Shown: positions 23,756 through 33,535 of the stretch, in pieces
Numbering within the stretch: position 1 is the stretch's first letter
Layout: each line of letters begins with the position of its first letter
DNA from: DASQDN01 sp035630195
GTDB taxonomy: Bacteria > Acidobacteriota > Terriglobia > Bryobacterales > Bryobacteraceae
Direction: 5' to 3'
Assembly: GCA_035630195.1 (NCBI GenBank)
Contig: DASQLD010000141.1
Coordinates: forward strand, 1-34,316
DNA: 34,316 nucleotides
Translations under genes and position numbers: made by a program
The notes under the pieces: generated by a model
Told to the model about the DNA's origin: nothing
The model's input: the letters and a program-made list of their open reading frames with translations, nothing else
The model's database searches: none

Positions 23756-24457
23756 ATGCGGCAAGTTCTCTCGTTAGCGGCACTGTCGCTGCTGATGCAT
23801 TCGCTCTTGTTCGGTCAGGGCAATAGCGGAAGTATTTTAGGTACGATCACGGATTCATCCGGCGCCGTTGTCGCTGCCGCGAAGGTCTCCATTACCAACA
23901 TCCGTACCGGTGTTCAGGTTGACGGCGCGTCTGATACGTCCGGCAACTATCTCTTCAACTTCCTCTCGCCCAGCACATATCGCGTCGAGACCGAAGTCGC
24001 GGGTTTCAAGAAGTTCTCCCGTGAGGTCAACCTGGAAACAGGACGTCAGCTTCGTGTGGATGTGGGGCTGGAAACCGGCGCGGTAACTGAGGTGGTAAAT
24101 GTGGCCGCCACCACCCCGCTGCTGGAAACCGAAACAGGGGCGCTCGGCGGCACGATCGAAAACCGGCAGGTAATCAGCCTTCCGACCATCGGCCGTAACC
24201 CGCAGGATTTCCGGTTGCTGGTGCCAGGTGTCGTCCTCAATCGTGACGGGAACTCGATCACGCAAAGGCGGTCTCGTTCGCAAAGACCCTTACTACATCG
24301 ACGGCGCGCACTCATCCAGCCACGTATGGTCTGGCAATCCTGTGAATCCGAACCCCGACGTGATTCAGGAATTCCGTATCGTGACGAACTCCTTCTCGGC
24401 CGAGTTCGGCGAGACTTCCGGAAGCGTGATGCAATCGACAACCAAATCCGGGTCTAA
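23756..24457 (+). CDS. Oar-type TonB-dependent outer-membrane transporter 2, N-terminal part (before a frameshift)
   Basis: ATG at 23756 with GGAGGG just upstream. A signal peptide ends near LLFGQ. Residues about 24-110 are the carboxypeptidase-regulatory-like domain (SGSILGTITDSSGAVVAAAKV, FLSPSTYRVETEVAGFKKF). The plug then begins with VISLPTIGRNPQDFRLLVPG. After about residue 169 the frame reads an Arg-rich string unlike the family and stops at 24457; the correct continuation (KGGLVRKDPYYIDG) is one base out. It stands alone behind a long intergenic region, so it may be regulated separately from the main locus. Confidence 0.86.
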   Translation: MRQVLSLAALSLLMHSLLFGQGNSGSILGTITDSSGAVVAAAKVSITNIRTGVQVDGASDTSGNYLFNFLSPSTYRVETEVAGFKKFSREVNLETGRQLRVDVGLETGAVTEVVNVAATTPLLETETGALGGTIENRQVISLPTIGRNPQDFRLLVPGVVLNRDGNSITQRRSRSQRPLLHRRRALIQPRMVWQSCESEPRRDSGIPYRDELLLGRVRRDFRKRDAIDNQIRV

Positions 24458-26960
24458 CGAATTCCACGGTTCGGCCTTCAACTTCCTGCGCAACGACAAG
24501 CTTAACGCCGGAAACTTTTATACGCACACACGTCCCATCATCCGCCGAAATCAGTATGGCGGCACCATCGGCGGTCCGGTGATCAAGAACAAGACTTTCT
24601 TCTTCTTTGACATGCAATACACGAAGCAGCGAGGCACTTCGGCGTTCAACAATCTAACCGTGCCCTCCGCTGCGTTCCGAGCTGGCGACTTCTCGTCACT
24701 TGTGGTAAACGGCGCTCCCATCACGATTTTCGATCCGGCCACGACGACGGGCCCAAATAATATACGCACCCCGTTCGCAGGCAACATCATTCCGCCAAAT
24801 CGGATCAGCGCGGCTGCCAAGAATGTGCAGGCGCTCTATCCCCTTCCTCAGACCGCCAGCAACTTTGCCAACTACACCAACTTCGGCTCCGTCCGCGACG
24901 ACAACTACGAATACGACATCAAGATCGATCACAACCTGTCTGATAGCGATAAGTTCTTTGCCCGTTACTCCGGCCGCAGGACGGAGAGCACTCCCGCCAG
25001 CGCGTTCCCCAATCCGGACGCCGGAGGACGTAATCCTGGCCAGCTCGGATTCGGTCAAAGCACGAACCACAGCCGCCAAGCCGTCGTGAACTACGTGAAG
25101 ATCTTCTCGCCGACCATTACCACCAATTTCATCGCCGGCTGGTTCCAGACCTTCCCCAAGCGCCTCGTCGCCGGCTACGGAAACGTCTCCACGGACTCCC
25201 TGGGAATCTTTGGCTTTCCAAACGGTAATGATCCGCTGGGCACGCCCGACTTCCAGTTCACGAATTACGCACCGCTTGGTTCCTCGGGCGATACGCTCCT
25301 GTTCGAACTGCAAGACAGCAAGTCGCTCGTAAACCAGACCTCGTGGGTTACTGGCAAGCACACGCTGAAGTTCGGCGGCGAAATGCGCTTCATCCGCACG
25401 GATAACCTGCAGCCCAACCCCGGCACCACCGTGTGGAACTTCCAGCCCATCTACACGAATCAGATTGGCGTAGCCAACACCGGTTGGGACTATGCAAGCT
25501 TCCTGCTCGGCCTTCCGAGAACGCTCGGCTATCGCATCTTCCCCGGCTACTTTAAGTCACGAGCGTCTGTATATGCCTTGTTCGTACAGGACGACATTCG
25601 CGTCAACCGCAAGCTCACCATCAACCTCGGAATGCGTTGGGACGCCCCGCTCTATTACAAGGAAGCGCAGGACCGCTCTGGTGTCTTTGATCTCGACAAG
25701 GGCGAGTATCAGCAACTCGGCCAGAATGGCTTTCGCCGGACCCCCTGGAAGAACGATTGGAATAATTTCGGTCCGCGCTTCGGCTTCGCTTATAACGCGA
25801 CAGAAAAAACCGTGATTCGCGGCGGATACGGCCTCTTCGCTGTCGGTACCATGTCGAGCGGCGCCTTCGGTTTTTTGCTCTCGGATCCGATCTTCGCCGA
25901 TGCCGACGCCGGCCGCTACAACACGATCGACCAGATCACCTGGCGCACCACGCTCGATCGCGTGCCGTACCAGCCTGTGGATAGACTCGGACGCAACGCG
26001 CTTTCCGTGAATGTCTTCCCCGACGACAACCCCATGTCGAACTTCTCGCAGTGGAACCTTAACATTCAGCGCGAACTCGGTGGGTTCTTGTTCGAAGCAG
26101 GTTATGCAGGCAGCAAGGGAAGCCACCTGCAGTATGGCTCCTACAATCTGAACGCAATCCCGGTGGATCTCGCTCCGCAGGCGCAGGGGCGCCGCATCGC
26201 TCCTTTCGTCCGCTATCCGCAGTATCCGAATGGCGTAACGAACAATACCTGGATCGGATCTTCCAGCTACCATTCGCTCCAGCTAAAGTCCGAGCGCCGC
26301 TTCTCCAGCGGCCTCACCTACCTGGCTTCATTCACCTTCTCGAAGTTGATTAACACGGGCGAGAATGGCTATCGCGATCCGCTTAACAATCGTGACCTCG
26401 ACCGCGGAATCAGCCTTGATAGTGCGCCCTATCGCTTCACTTTCGCACCCGTGTATGAGTTGCCGTTCGGCCGTGGACGCAAGTTTAATATTGAGAGCCG
26501 CGCGCTGGACGCCGCAATCGGCGGCTGGGAAGTCTCGGGACTTGTCACCCTACAGGCTGGATTCCCGCTCAATCCGGGCAACAGCCAAGACACTTGCAAC
26601 TGCGGCTCCGCCACCTATCCCGACGTGTTGCGCAACCCGAACCTCCCTAAAGGGGAACGCACGGAAGGACGGTGGTTCGATACAAGCGCGCTGGTATCGC
26701 CCGCCCAGTGGACCATTGGCAACGCTGGCCGCGGCCTCATCTGGGGTCCTGGGCAGCGCAACGTCGACATGACGCTTAGCAAATACTTCGCCATCACCGA
26801 ACGCATCCGCCTGCAGTTGCGGGCCGAAGCGTACAACCTGACGAATACGCCGTACTTCGCCAATCCCAACGTTCAGGTTGGAAATGCGAACTTCGGCCGC
26901 ATCACCGCGGTGTCGAACAGCTCCCGACAAATGCAGATGGCCTTAAGAATCACGTTCTAA
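24262..26960 (+). CDS. Oar-type TonB-dependent outer-membrane transporter 2, plug and barrel (after the frameshift)
   Basis: About 898 residues: PDVIQEFRIVTNSFSAEFGE and SVMQSTTKSGSNEFHGSAFN (plug), FLRNDKLNAGNFY and RRNQYGGTIGGPV (first strands), LFVQDDIRVNRKLTINLGMRWD, WNNFGPRFGFAYN and KTVIRGGYGLFA (barrel landmarks), ending MQMALRITF with the terminal Phe expected for outer-membrane insertion. The frame has no own start; it joins the N-terminal part by dropping one base near 24261-24267, giving about 1,067 residues. Its sequence differs clearly from transporter 1, so it is a separate paralogue, not a recent duplicate. The stop overlaps the convergent TPR gene's stop. Confidence 0.9.
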
Positions 26961-27817
26961 GGCTTGCTCCCCCTGTGATACATGAGGCTCGGCTTCGGCT
27001 GGGCCTCTTGCTTTCGCAGGTCGGCCACCACGCCGAACTCCCGCATCGCATCCTCTTCACGCCCCAATTTGCGGTACGCCTGCGCCAGGTGCAGATGTGC
27101 CTGGACGAGATCGGGCCGATATCGCGCCGCCTTCTCAAGCGAGCCCACAGCATCGGCATACTCACCGGCGCGCAGTTGTAATTTCCCAAGCAGCGCATGC
27201 GCGGCAGCGAAGTCGCCCTTGCGCGCCAGACTCTGTGCCAATGCATCGCGCACGCCCTCTTCCTGCAACCCGTTCTTCGCCGAGGCGAGAAAGTAGTAGC
27301 CGCGATAGTCGCCCGGATTGACTTGAATGAATCGTGCCGAAAGCTCCTTGGCCTGTCCGAACTTTGCCCGCTGCACGAGCACCGTTGCCTGCGCATCGAA
27401 CGCCAGCGGATGCGGCCAGCAACGCGCGAGCGTAGCTTCGGCCTCATCGTAAAGCTGCAGTTCTTTCTGGGCGAGGCCTTTGCCCAACCGCACTATCAGC
27501 GAATTCGGAAACTGCCGCTCGGCATCGGTGAAGATCTCTACCGCCGCCAGCGAAGTATTGCGACTGAGGAATATAAAACCCAGTTGAACGTGCGCCGCCT
27601 CGCTGCCTGGCTCCTGTGCGATCGCCGCTTCCGCCTCCATCACCGCGCGTGCCGGATCGTTCAATCCGTCATGCGCCTTTGAAGCGAGCAGATGCCACGC
27701 CGCCGGCCGCTCGCTCACCCGCTCCAATTGCGCCAGCGCCTCGCGAAAGCGCCCCGCGGAAATCGATCTCTCGATCGGTCCCCAATCGGCGAGCGCCAGC
27801 AGAAGCATCCACAACAC
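26957..27817 (-). CDS. TPR-repeat protein, exported or membrane-anchored
   Basis: 286 residues from a GTG at 27817; the ATG at 27808 three codons in is an equally good start. The short hydrophobic N-terminus (MLWMLLLALA) suggests a signal or anchor. The rest is helical with tetratricopeptide spacing. The clearest repeat is near 240-275 (PDLVQAHLHLAQAYRKLGREEDAMREF), with further units at about 45-80 (AAWHLLASKAHDGLNDPARAV), 80-115, 140-175 and 205-235. TPR proteins act as protein-binding scaffolds; no enzyme motif is present. It is divergent from the cytochrome gene with only 17 bases between the two starts, and its stop shares four bases with the Oar 2 stop. Confidence 0.82.
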   Translation of the reverse strand: MLWMLLLALADWGPIERSISAGRFREALAQLERVSERPAAWHLLASKAHDGLNDPARAVMEAEAAIAQEPGSEAAHVQLGFIFLSRNTSLAAVEIFTDAERQFPNSLIVRLGKGLAQKELQLYDEAEATLARCWPHPLAFDAQATVLVQRAKFGQAKELSARFIQVNPGDYRGYYFLASAKNGLQEEGVRDALAQSLARKGDFAAAHALLGKLQLRAGEYADAVGSLEKAARYRPDLVQAHLHLAQAYRKLGREEDAMREFGVVADLRKQEAQPKPSLMYHRGSKP

Positions 27818-27834
27818 AATAGTATTTATATCAA
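27818..27834. promoter_or_regulatory. Very short AT-rich divergent spacer, probable shared promoter core
   Basis: Seventeen bases, AT-rich (AATAGTATTTATATCAA), separate two divergent GTG starts. TATTTATAT on the plus strand and TATAAA on the minus strand are -10-like. With so little room, transcripts would be nearly leaderless in both directions unless the starts lie further in. No ribosome site is visible for either gene. Confidence 0.4.
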
Positions 27835-28791
27835 GTGCGCATCCTCGCTATTGTGTTCGCGCTCGCCGCGCCCATCGCTTTCGCGCAATTCGCCGGGACG
27901 CAGGCATGTGCGCAGTGCCATCCCAAACTGGCCCTCTCACAATCGGCATCGCGCCACGCCGCCGCGCTTCGACCTGCGGCGCAAACGGATCTCGCCGCGC
28001 TCATGAACGCCCGCCCCATCCGCGAACGCTCCGGCATTGCGTTCAGCTACTCGTCTCGTGGAGATGGCGTCGCGGTCTCCATCGCCCAGGGCTCAGCACG
28101 CATCGACGCTCTGCTCGAGTGGGCCTTCGGGGCCGGAGTGCAGGCCATCACCCCCGTCCTCCGCCACAACGGCGTCTACTTCGAACACCGACTCTCCTGG
28201 TATCGCGAACCGGGCCACGCCGCTCGCACGCTCGGTCATCCCGGCACGCCATCGGAGACACCCGAGAAAGCACTCGGCATCGCCCAGCCCCACGCCACCA
28301 TCACGCAATGCTTCGAATGCCACGCCACCGCCGTGCGACCCGGTCCCGACCTCACACACATGACACCTGGCGTCACCTGCGAGCGCTGTCATGGTCCCGG
28401 CGCAGTGCACGTCAAAAGCGCCTCGCCTGCCGATGTCATCCGCCTGTCGAAGCTCAATGCGCAAGAGTCTGTCCAGCGTTGCGCCGAGTGCCATCGCGCC
28501 ACCGCGCCTCTCGACGACCCCGCCAGTGTGCGCTTCCAACCCGTTGGGCTCACCGCCAGCCGCTGTTTTCAGGCAAGCGGAACGCTCTCCTGCATCACCT
28601 GCCACGATCCCCACGCCGACGCCTCGCACGACGCCAAGTTCTACGCCGCCAAATGCCTCGGCTGCCACGCCACTGGCGGCGACCCCGTCAAACAGTGCAA
28701 ACGAACCGAGAAAGCGGATTGCCTATCCTGCCACATGAAGAAGGCTTCGCCGTTTCCTTTCCTCACCTTCACCGATCACCGCATCCGCTAG
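27835..28791 (+). CDS. Periplasmic seven-heme cytochrome c (cytochrome c554-like)
   Basis: 318 residues from the GTG at 27835, chosen because it opens a clean signal peptide (MRILAIVFALAAPIAFAQF). Seven CxxCH heme sites are present: CAQCH (Cys25-His29), CFECH, CERCH, CAECH, CITCH, CLGCH and CLSCH. The first is isolated near the N-terminus; the other six cluster in the C-terminal half with scattered His that could be distal ligands. This is the pattern of cytochrome_C554/doxX-associated multiheme proteins common in Acidobacteria, which carry electrons in the periplasm. No partner oxidoreductase lies beside it, only the divergent TPR gene, and TPR/multiheme pairs are a recurrent association. 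The redox partner is unknown. Confidence 0.9.
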   Translation: MRILAIVFALAAPIAFAQFAGTQACAQCHPKLALSQSASRHAAALRPAAQTDLAALMNARPIRERSGIAFSYSSRGDGVAVSIAQGSARIDALLEWAFGAGVQAITPVLRHNGVYFEHRLSWYREPGHAARTLGHPGTPSETPEKALGIAQPHATITQCFECHATAVRPGPDLTHMTPGVTCERCHGPGAVHVKSASPADVIRLSKLNAQESVQRCAECHRATAPLDDPASVRFQPVGLTASRCFQASGTLSCITCHDPHADASHDAKFYAAKCLGCHATGGDPVKQCKRTEKADCLSCHMKKASPFPFLTFTDHRIR

Positions 28792-28906
28792 CGCCTTGCT
28801 TCCTGAAACACGCGCGCGCATTTCCGCATCGGAGTTCTTCAACCCACGCGCTGAATCATCGAGCAAATCATCACGAGCTACACGGAGTGGGGCAAGAATA
28901 AAATTC

Positions 28907-31378
28907 TCACTTCGACCACTTCCACGAAACAATGTCGGGAGGATCGATACCGTACTCGTGAGCATAGTTGCGGCAGGCGCACTGCTGGTCGCGGTATTTC
29001 TCCTTGGCGTGGGCGCCGATGGGCTGGAGGCGAGGAGTCCGGTCAATCACATCGATCGCCAAGGTGAAGCGATCGATCTCGTTGTTGATGGCCAATTCCA
29101 TGGGCGTATTGATGTTGCCTTTTTCCTTATAGCCCCGAACGTGCATGTTCTTGTGATTTGTACGACGGTACGCCAGCCGGTGAATCAGCCACGGATAACC
29201 GTGGAAATTGAAGAGGATCGGTTTGTCGACTGTGAACAGCGAATCGAAATCGCGATCGGATAGACCGTGTGGGTGCTCGGTGCTGGGCTGTAGTTTGAAC
29301 AGATCGACCACATTGACGAAACGGATTTTGAGGTTGGGGAAGTCCTCACGGAGCATGGCGGTGGCCGCCAATGCCTCCTGAGTGGGAATGTCACCGGCCG
29401 CTGCCATCACTACATCGGGTTCGACACCTTCGTCATTACTCGCCCAGCTCCAGATGCCGATGCCCTTGGTGCAGTGTTTAACGGCAGCATCCATATCCAT
29501 AAACTGCAGATGCATCTGTTTGTCGGAGACAATTACATTGACATAGTTCTCGCTTCTCAGGCAGTGATCGGCGACAGATAAGAGTGAATTTACGTCCGGC
29601 GGTAGATAGATACGAGTCACGTCCGCGCTCTTGTTTACCACTACGTCAAGAAAACCGGGGTCCTGGTGAGTAAAGCCGTTGTGATCCTGGCGCCAGACTG
29701 TGGAAGTGATGAGCAGGTTCAGTGATGAGATTTCTTCCCGCCACGACAGGTGATTGCAGATCGACAGCCATTTGGCGTGCTGATTGAACATGGAATCGAT
29801 CACATGAACAAACGCTTCGTAGGTAGACAAGAACCCGTGGCGTCCGGTCAGAAGGTAACCCTCAAGCATCCCTTCGATAGTGTGTTCGCTTAGCATCTCG
29901 ATTACACGACCGTCAGTCGCCAGCTCGCCGCCATCCGCGTCTTCGGGAAAGTATTCGGCAATCCAGAATTTTTTGCTTACTTCATAGATGTCATGCAGCT
30001 TGTTGGATGTGTTTTCGTCCGGACCAAAAACCCGGAAGCGATCCATGTTTGCTTTCATGACATCGCGGAGGAAGGCTCCCAAGGGTCGCGTATTCTCAGC
30101 TTCGATCTGTCCAGGTTTTTCGACTTTGAGGGCGTATTCCCGGAAGTCTGGGAGGCGGAGGGGTCTACGAATTAACCCGCCGTTTGCGTGGGGATTGGCT
30201 CCCATCCGGCGAATACCTCTGGGCGCCAGCTCTTTAAGTTCAGGAATCAGCTTGCCATCGGGATCGAACAAGTCCTCCGGTTTCTGTGCGCGCATCCACG
30301 TCTCAAGAACCTCGAGACTCTTGGGATTCTTTTTAACATCCGCCAATGGGACCTGGTGGGCGCGCCAGTAGCCTTCCAGTCTTTTGCCGTTCACTTCTTC
30401 CGGCGCGCCCCAACCCTTTGGCGTGCGCAGTACAATCATCGGCCAACGAGGACGAGAAGCGACTCCGGAACTACGCGTGTCCTGTTGGAATTGCTTGATA
30501 TCGGACACGCATTGCTCCATCGTCGCCGCCATCGCCTGGTGCATGCTTTCGGGTTCTGAACCCTCGACGAAGTATGGGGTCCAGCCGTAGCCTGTGAATA
30601 GGCTCTCTAGTTCCTGGTGGCTGATCCGGGCCAGTAGAGTTGGGTTGTTAATCTTGTATCCATTCAAGTGGAGGATCGGCAGTACGGCTCCGTCGCGAAT
30701 GGGATTCAAGAACTTGTTGATGTGCCACGAAGTCGCGAGCGGCCCGGTTTCCGATTCACCGTCTCCAACTACAGCGGCGACGATAAGATCCGGATTGTCA
30801 AACGCCGCTCCGCAGGCATGAGAGAGCACGTATCCGAGTTCGCCTCCTTCATGAATTGAGCCAGGCGTTTCGGGAGTGCAGTGACTGCCAATCCCGCCGG
30901 GAAACGAAAATTGCTTAAAGAATTCCCGCATGCCCTCTGCATCTTCACTTTTATCCGGATAGATCTCGGAATAGGCTCCCTCGAGGTACACCGGCGCCAG
31001 TACTCCCGGCGCTCCATGCCCCGGTCCCGCCAGGAAGATCATGTTGAGATCGAGTTTGTTTATCAGCCGGTTCAGGTGAGTGTAGACGAATGATAGGCCG
31101 GGGCTCGATCCCCAGTGCCCGAGAAGCCGGTTCTTGACGTGTTCGGGCTTGAGCGGTTCCTTCAGCAGGGCATTGTCTTGGAGATAGATCATGCCGAGGG
31201 CCAAGTAGTTGCAGGCTCGCCAATAGGCATCAATCTTTCGTAAAGCGTCGGCGCTGAGTGTAGTTCCTTGTATGGTGGATCTCGCCTTGCCGTAGGCGCT
31301 GAGGGAATCGACTGCCGTCGGTTCTACAGTCGTTGCAGGAGCTTTCTCCTTCGTGTCTATTGTTTTTCCGGGCATCAT
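28907..31378 (-). CDS. xfp: Xylulose-5-phosphate/fructose-6-phosphate phosphoketolase
   Basis: 823 residues; ATG at 31378 preceded by AGAAGGAG, an excellent ribosome site. A thiamine-diphosphate enzyme that splits xylulose 5-phosphate or fructose 6-phosphate with phosphate into acetyl phosphate and a shorter sugar phosphate. Both family signatures are present: E-G-G-E-L-G-Y at 177-183, and the stretch FDNPDLIVAAVVGDGE ending at 208. GPGHGAPG, NGYKINNPT and a C-terminal HGYPWLIHRLAYRRTNH also match. The first about 35 residues are a Pro/Thr-rich extension, so the protein is slightly longer than usual. It lies 45 bases downstream of glgX on the same strand, so is probably in one operon with glgX and malQ. 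Confidence 0.97.
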   Translation of the reverse strand: MMPGKTIDTKEKAPATTVEPTAVDSLSAYGKARSTIQGTTLSADALRKIDAYWRACNYLALGMIYLQDNALLKEPLKPEHVKNRLLGHWGSSPGLSFVYTHLNRLINKLDLNMIFLAGPGHGAPGVLAPVYLEGAYSEIYPDKSEDAEGMREFFKQFSFPGGIGSHCTPETPGSIHEGGELGYVLSHACGAAFDNPDLIVAAVVGDGESETGPLATSWHINKFLNPIRDGAVLPILHLNGYKINNPTLLARISHQELESLFTGYGWTPYFVEGSEPESMHQAMAATMEQCVSDIKQFQQDTRSSGVASRPRWPMIVLRTPKGWGAPEEVNGKRLEGYWRAHQVPLADVKKNPKSLEVLETWMRAQKPEDLFDPDGKLIPELKELAPRGIRRMGANPHANGGLIRRPLRLPDFREYALKVEKPGQIEAENTRPLGAFLRDVMKANMDRFRVFGPDENTSNKLHDIYEVSKKFWIAEYFPEDADGGELATDGRVIEMLSEHTIEGMLEGYLLTGRHGFLSTYEAFVHVIDSMFNQHAKWLSICNHLSWREEISSLNLLITSTVWRQDHNGFTHQDPGFLDVVVNKSADVTRIYLPPDVNSLLSVADHCLRSENYVNVIVSDKQMHLQFMDMDAAVKHCTKGIGIWSWASNDEGVEPDVVMAAAGDIPTQEALAATAMLREDFPNLKIRFVNVVDLFKLQPSTEHPHGLSDRDFDSLFTVDKPILFNFHGYPWLIHRLAYRRTNHKNMHVRGYKEKGNINTPMELAINNEIDRFTLAIDVIDRTPRLQPIGAHAKEKYRDQQCACRNYAHEYGIDPPDIVSWKWSK

Positions 31379-31423
31379 ATGATCTCCTTCTGATTATCGA
31401 ACTCGGAACGCATTCAGAGCCCC

Positions 31424-33535
31424 TTATTTGTCCAATCCCTTACCCGCGACCAACACGACAACTGAACGCCCTCCGGCACGATACGTCATGCGTGAAACGG
31501 GTGGCGCTGCTTCCCATTCGACAATTTCATGAGGCGGATTGAGCGCAGTGTCGATCCACCGGCGCCAAGGTTCTTCACCGCTCTTGAGGTCGGGTAGCTC
31601 AAAGTCGAGGGGTTCCCAAAATGCGTTCAGGATGAGGTGGAGAAACATCCCGTGCGTCTTGAGTTCCGCGCCCAGAACCAGGCTGCGCGAATCAGGTCCC
31701 CAGTCCGGCTGATTCACCTTTATACCGTGCCAGGCGTGTTGCGCATTCCGGAGCAACTGGTTGAGGCTGGTACGGCGGCGCTCGTGCTCAATTCCGCGGA
31801 GCAGACGACGCGCAATCAGTAGTCTCACGAAGCGATGCACATCGGCATGTTTCGAAAGCAAGGTCCAGTCCAACCAGCTTATGTCGTTATCTTGACAGTA
31901 AGCGTTGTTGTTGCCACGCTGCGTGCGCCGCATTTCGTCGCCCATCAAGATCATCGGCATCCCGAGCGAAAGCATTGTAAGAGTTAGGAAGTTCTTTATC
32001 TGGCGATTCCGTAGCGCTTCCACCGCAGGATCGTCGGATGCGCCTTCCACGCCGCAATTCCAGCTTCGGTTATCATCCGCTCCGTCACGATTACCTTCAC
32101 CGTTTTCTTCGTTGTGCTTCTGGTTATACGAAACGAGATCATTCAGGGTGAACCCATCGTGGCAGGTTACGAAGTTAACACTCTGCTCAGCTTCTCGTTC
32201 CTTATGACCATAGATGCTTGGACTTCCGAGCAATCGATCGGCTATGCGCGAGACCGAATGGTCGGCTCCTCGGACGAAGTCGCGGACGTCATCGCGATAC
32301 CGCCCGTTCCACTCCCTCCAACTGTCTCCAACGAAACTGCCTACTTGATAGAGACCGGCCGCATCCCACGCCTCCGCAATCATTTTCGTGCCAGCGAGCA
32401 GGGGATCGGATTCGATGTCCCACAATACCGGAGGATTGGACATGACATGCCCCTGCGAATCGCGCGTGAGGATGGAGGCGAGATCAAACCGGAAACCATC
32501 CACGTGCATTTCCTTAACCCAGTAACGAAGGCTGTCCACAATCATCCGGCGGACGATGGGATGGTTGGCGTTCAGGGTGTTTCCGGTACCGGTGAAATTT
32601 GAGTATAGGGAACGGTCGGGTTCGAGGATGTAGTAAGTAGTGTTATCCAATCCCCGGAAGGACTGAGAAGGGCACCGATGATCTCCTTCGGCGGTGTGAT
32701 TAAAAACCACATCGAGAATGACTTCTATTCCCGCCCGGTGCAACGCTTTGACCATGTCGCGAAATTCGTCAATAGGCCCTAGCGGATCCCGACGCGAACT
32801 ATACGCGTGATGAGGCGCGAAAAAAGAAACCGGCGCATAGCCCCAGTAATTCGTTCGCCCCAGTGGGGCATCCTGAACGTCAAACTGAAATACCGGGAGC
32901 AGTTCGACCGCTGTGATACCGAGTTCCTTCAGATACGGGATCTTCTCGATGAGTCCTGCGTATGTCCCGCGTTTGGATTCCACCACTTCTGAGCTGGGAT
33001 GCGCCGTGAAGCCGCGCACGTGCATTTCATAGACGATCGTGCGTGAGCACGGCCGCTCCAGCGGCGTATCGCCTTCCCAATCGTAGGTGTCCGGATCGAC
33101 CACCACACTCTTCATCGCGGTCGAAGTATTGTCACCATCTGCGTACCGGTTGTAGCTTTTTGGAACCACAACGGATCGACCGTACGGGTCAAGCAGCAAC
33201 CTGGAAGCGTCGAAGCGTAGACCCTGCCCAGGATCGAAAGGGCCATGAACCCGATAACCATAAAGTTGTCCGGGCTGCACGCCTCGAACGAAGACGTGCC
33301 AGTAGTGATATGTACGACCATCTGCGGGATCGATGGGGATAATGCGTGTGGGACGACTCTCGTCTTCGCGATCGAATAACAGCAACTCCACGGAGGTTGC
33401 GGCTCGGGAATATACGCAGAAATTTACGCCGCCCGGAACCACAGTAGCTCCCAGCGGATAACTGCGAGCTTTCTCAATAGCCGTCAGATCCACGGCTGTT
33501 TTGGGTTCCGCAAGAACTTGCTTGGCGCCACTCAT
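31424..33535 (-). CDS. glgX: Glycogen debranching enzyme (isoamylase type)
   Basis: 703 residues, normal for GlgX. An N-terminal CBM48 (about 22-110, YPLGATVVPGGVNFCVYSR) precedes a GH13 barrel. VYEMHVRGFT, DVVFNHT, VDGFRFDLAS (nucleophile Asp351), IAEAWDAAG (acid/base Glu388) and VTCHDGF (Asp460) are the four conserved GH13 regions. MGDEMRRTQRGNNNAYCQDN is characteristic of GlgX/TreX-like debranching enzymes, which hydrolyse alpha-1,6 branches of glycogen or limit dextrin. The ATG at 33535 overlaps the malQ stop (ATGA), so translation is probably coupled. Isoamylase or TreX naming is possible; the fold and bond specificity are firm. Confidence 0.95.
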   Translation of the reverse strand: MSGAKQVLAEPKTAVDLTAIEKARSYPLGATVVPGGVNFCVYSRAATSVELLLFDREDESRPTRIIPIDPADGRTYHYWHVFVRGVQPGQLYGYRVHGPFDPGQGLRFDASRLLLDPYGRSVVVPKSYNRYADGDNTSTAMKSVVVDPDTYDWEGDTPLERPCSRTIVYEMHVRGFTAHPSSEVVESKRGTYAGLIEKIPYLKELGITAVELLPVFQFDVQDAPLGRTNYWGYAPVSFFAPHHAYSSRRDPLGPIDEFRDMVKALHRAGIEVILDVVFNHTAEGDHRCPSQSFRGLDNTTYYILEPDRSLYSNFTGTGNTLNANHPIVRRMIVDSLRYWVKEMHVDGFRFDLASILTRDSQGHVMSNPPVLWDIESDPLLAGTKMIAEAWDAAGLYQVGSFVGDSWREWNGRYRDDVRDFVRGADHSVSRIADRLLGSPSIYGHKEREAEQSVNFVTCHDGFTLNDLVSYNQKHNEENGEGNRDGADDNRSWNCGVEGASDDPAVEALRNRQIKNFLTLTMLSLGMPMILMGDEMRRTQRGNNNAYCQDNDISWLDWTLLSKHADVHRFVRLLIARRLLRGIEHERRRTSLNQLLRNAQHAWHGIKVNQPDWGPDSRSLVLGAELKTHGMFLHLILNAFWEPLDFELPDLKSGEEPWRRWIDTALNPPHEIVEWEAAPPVSRMTYRAGGRSVVVLVAGKGLDK

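Noticed and set aside
28895..28920. AGAATAAAATTCT palindrome just beyond the xfp stop as a terminator
   Set aside because: The stem is five AT-rich pairs with a three-base loop and no following T run. It is too weak to call.
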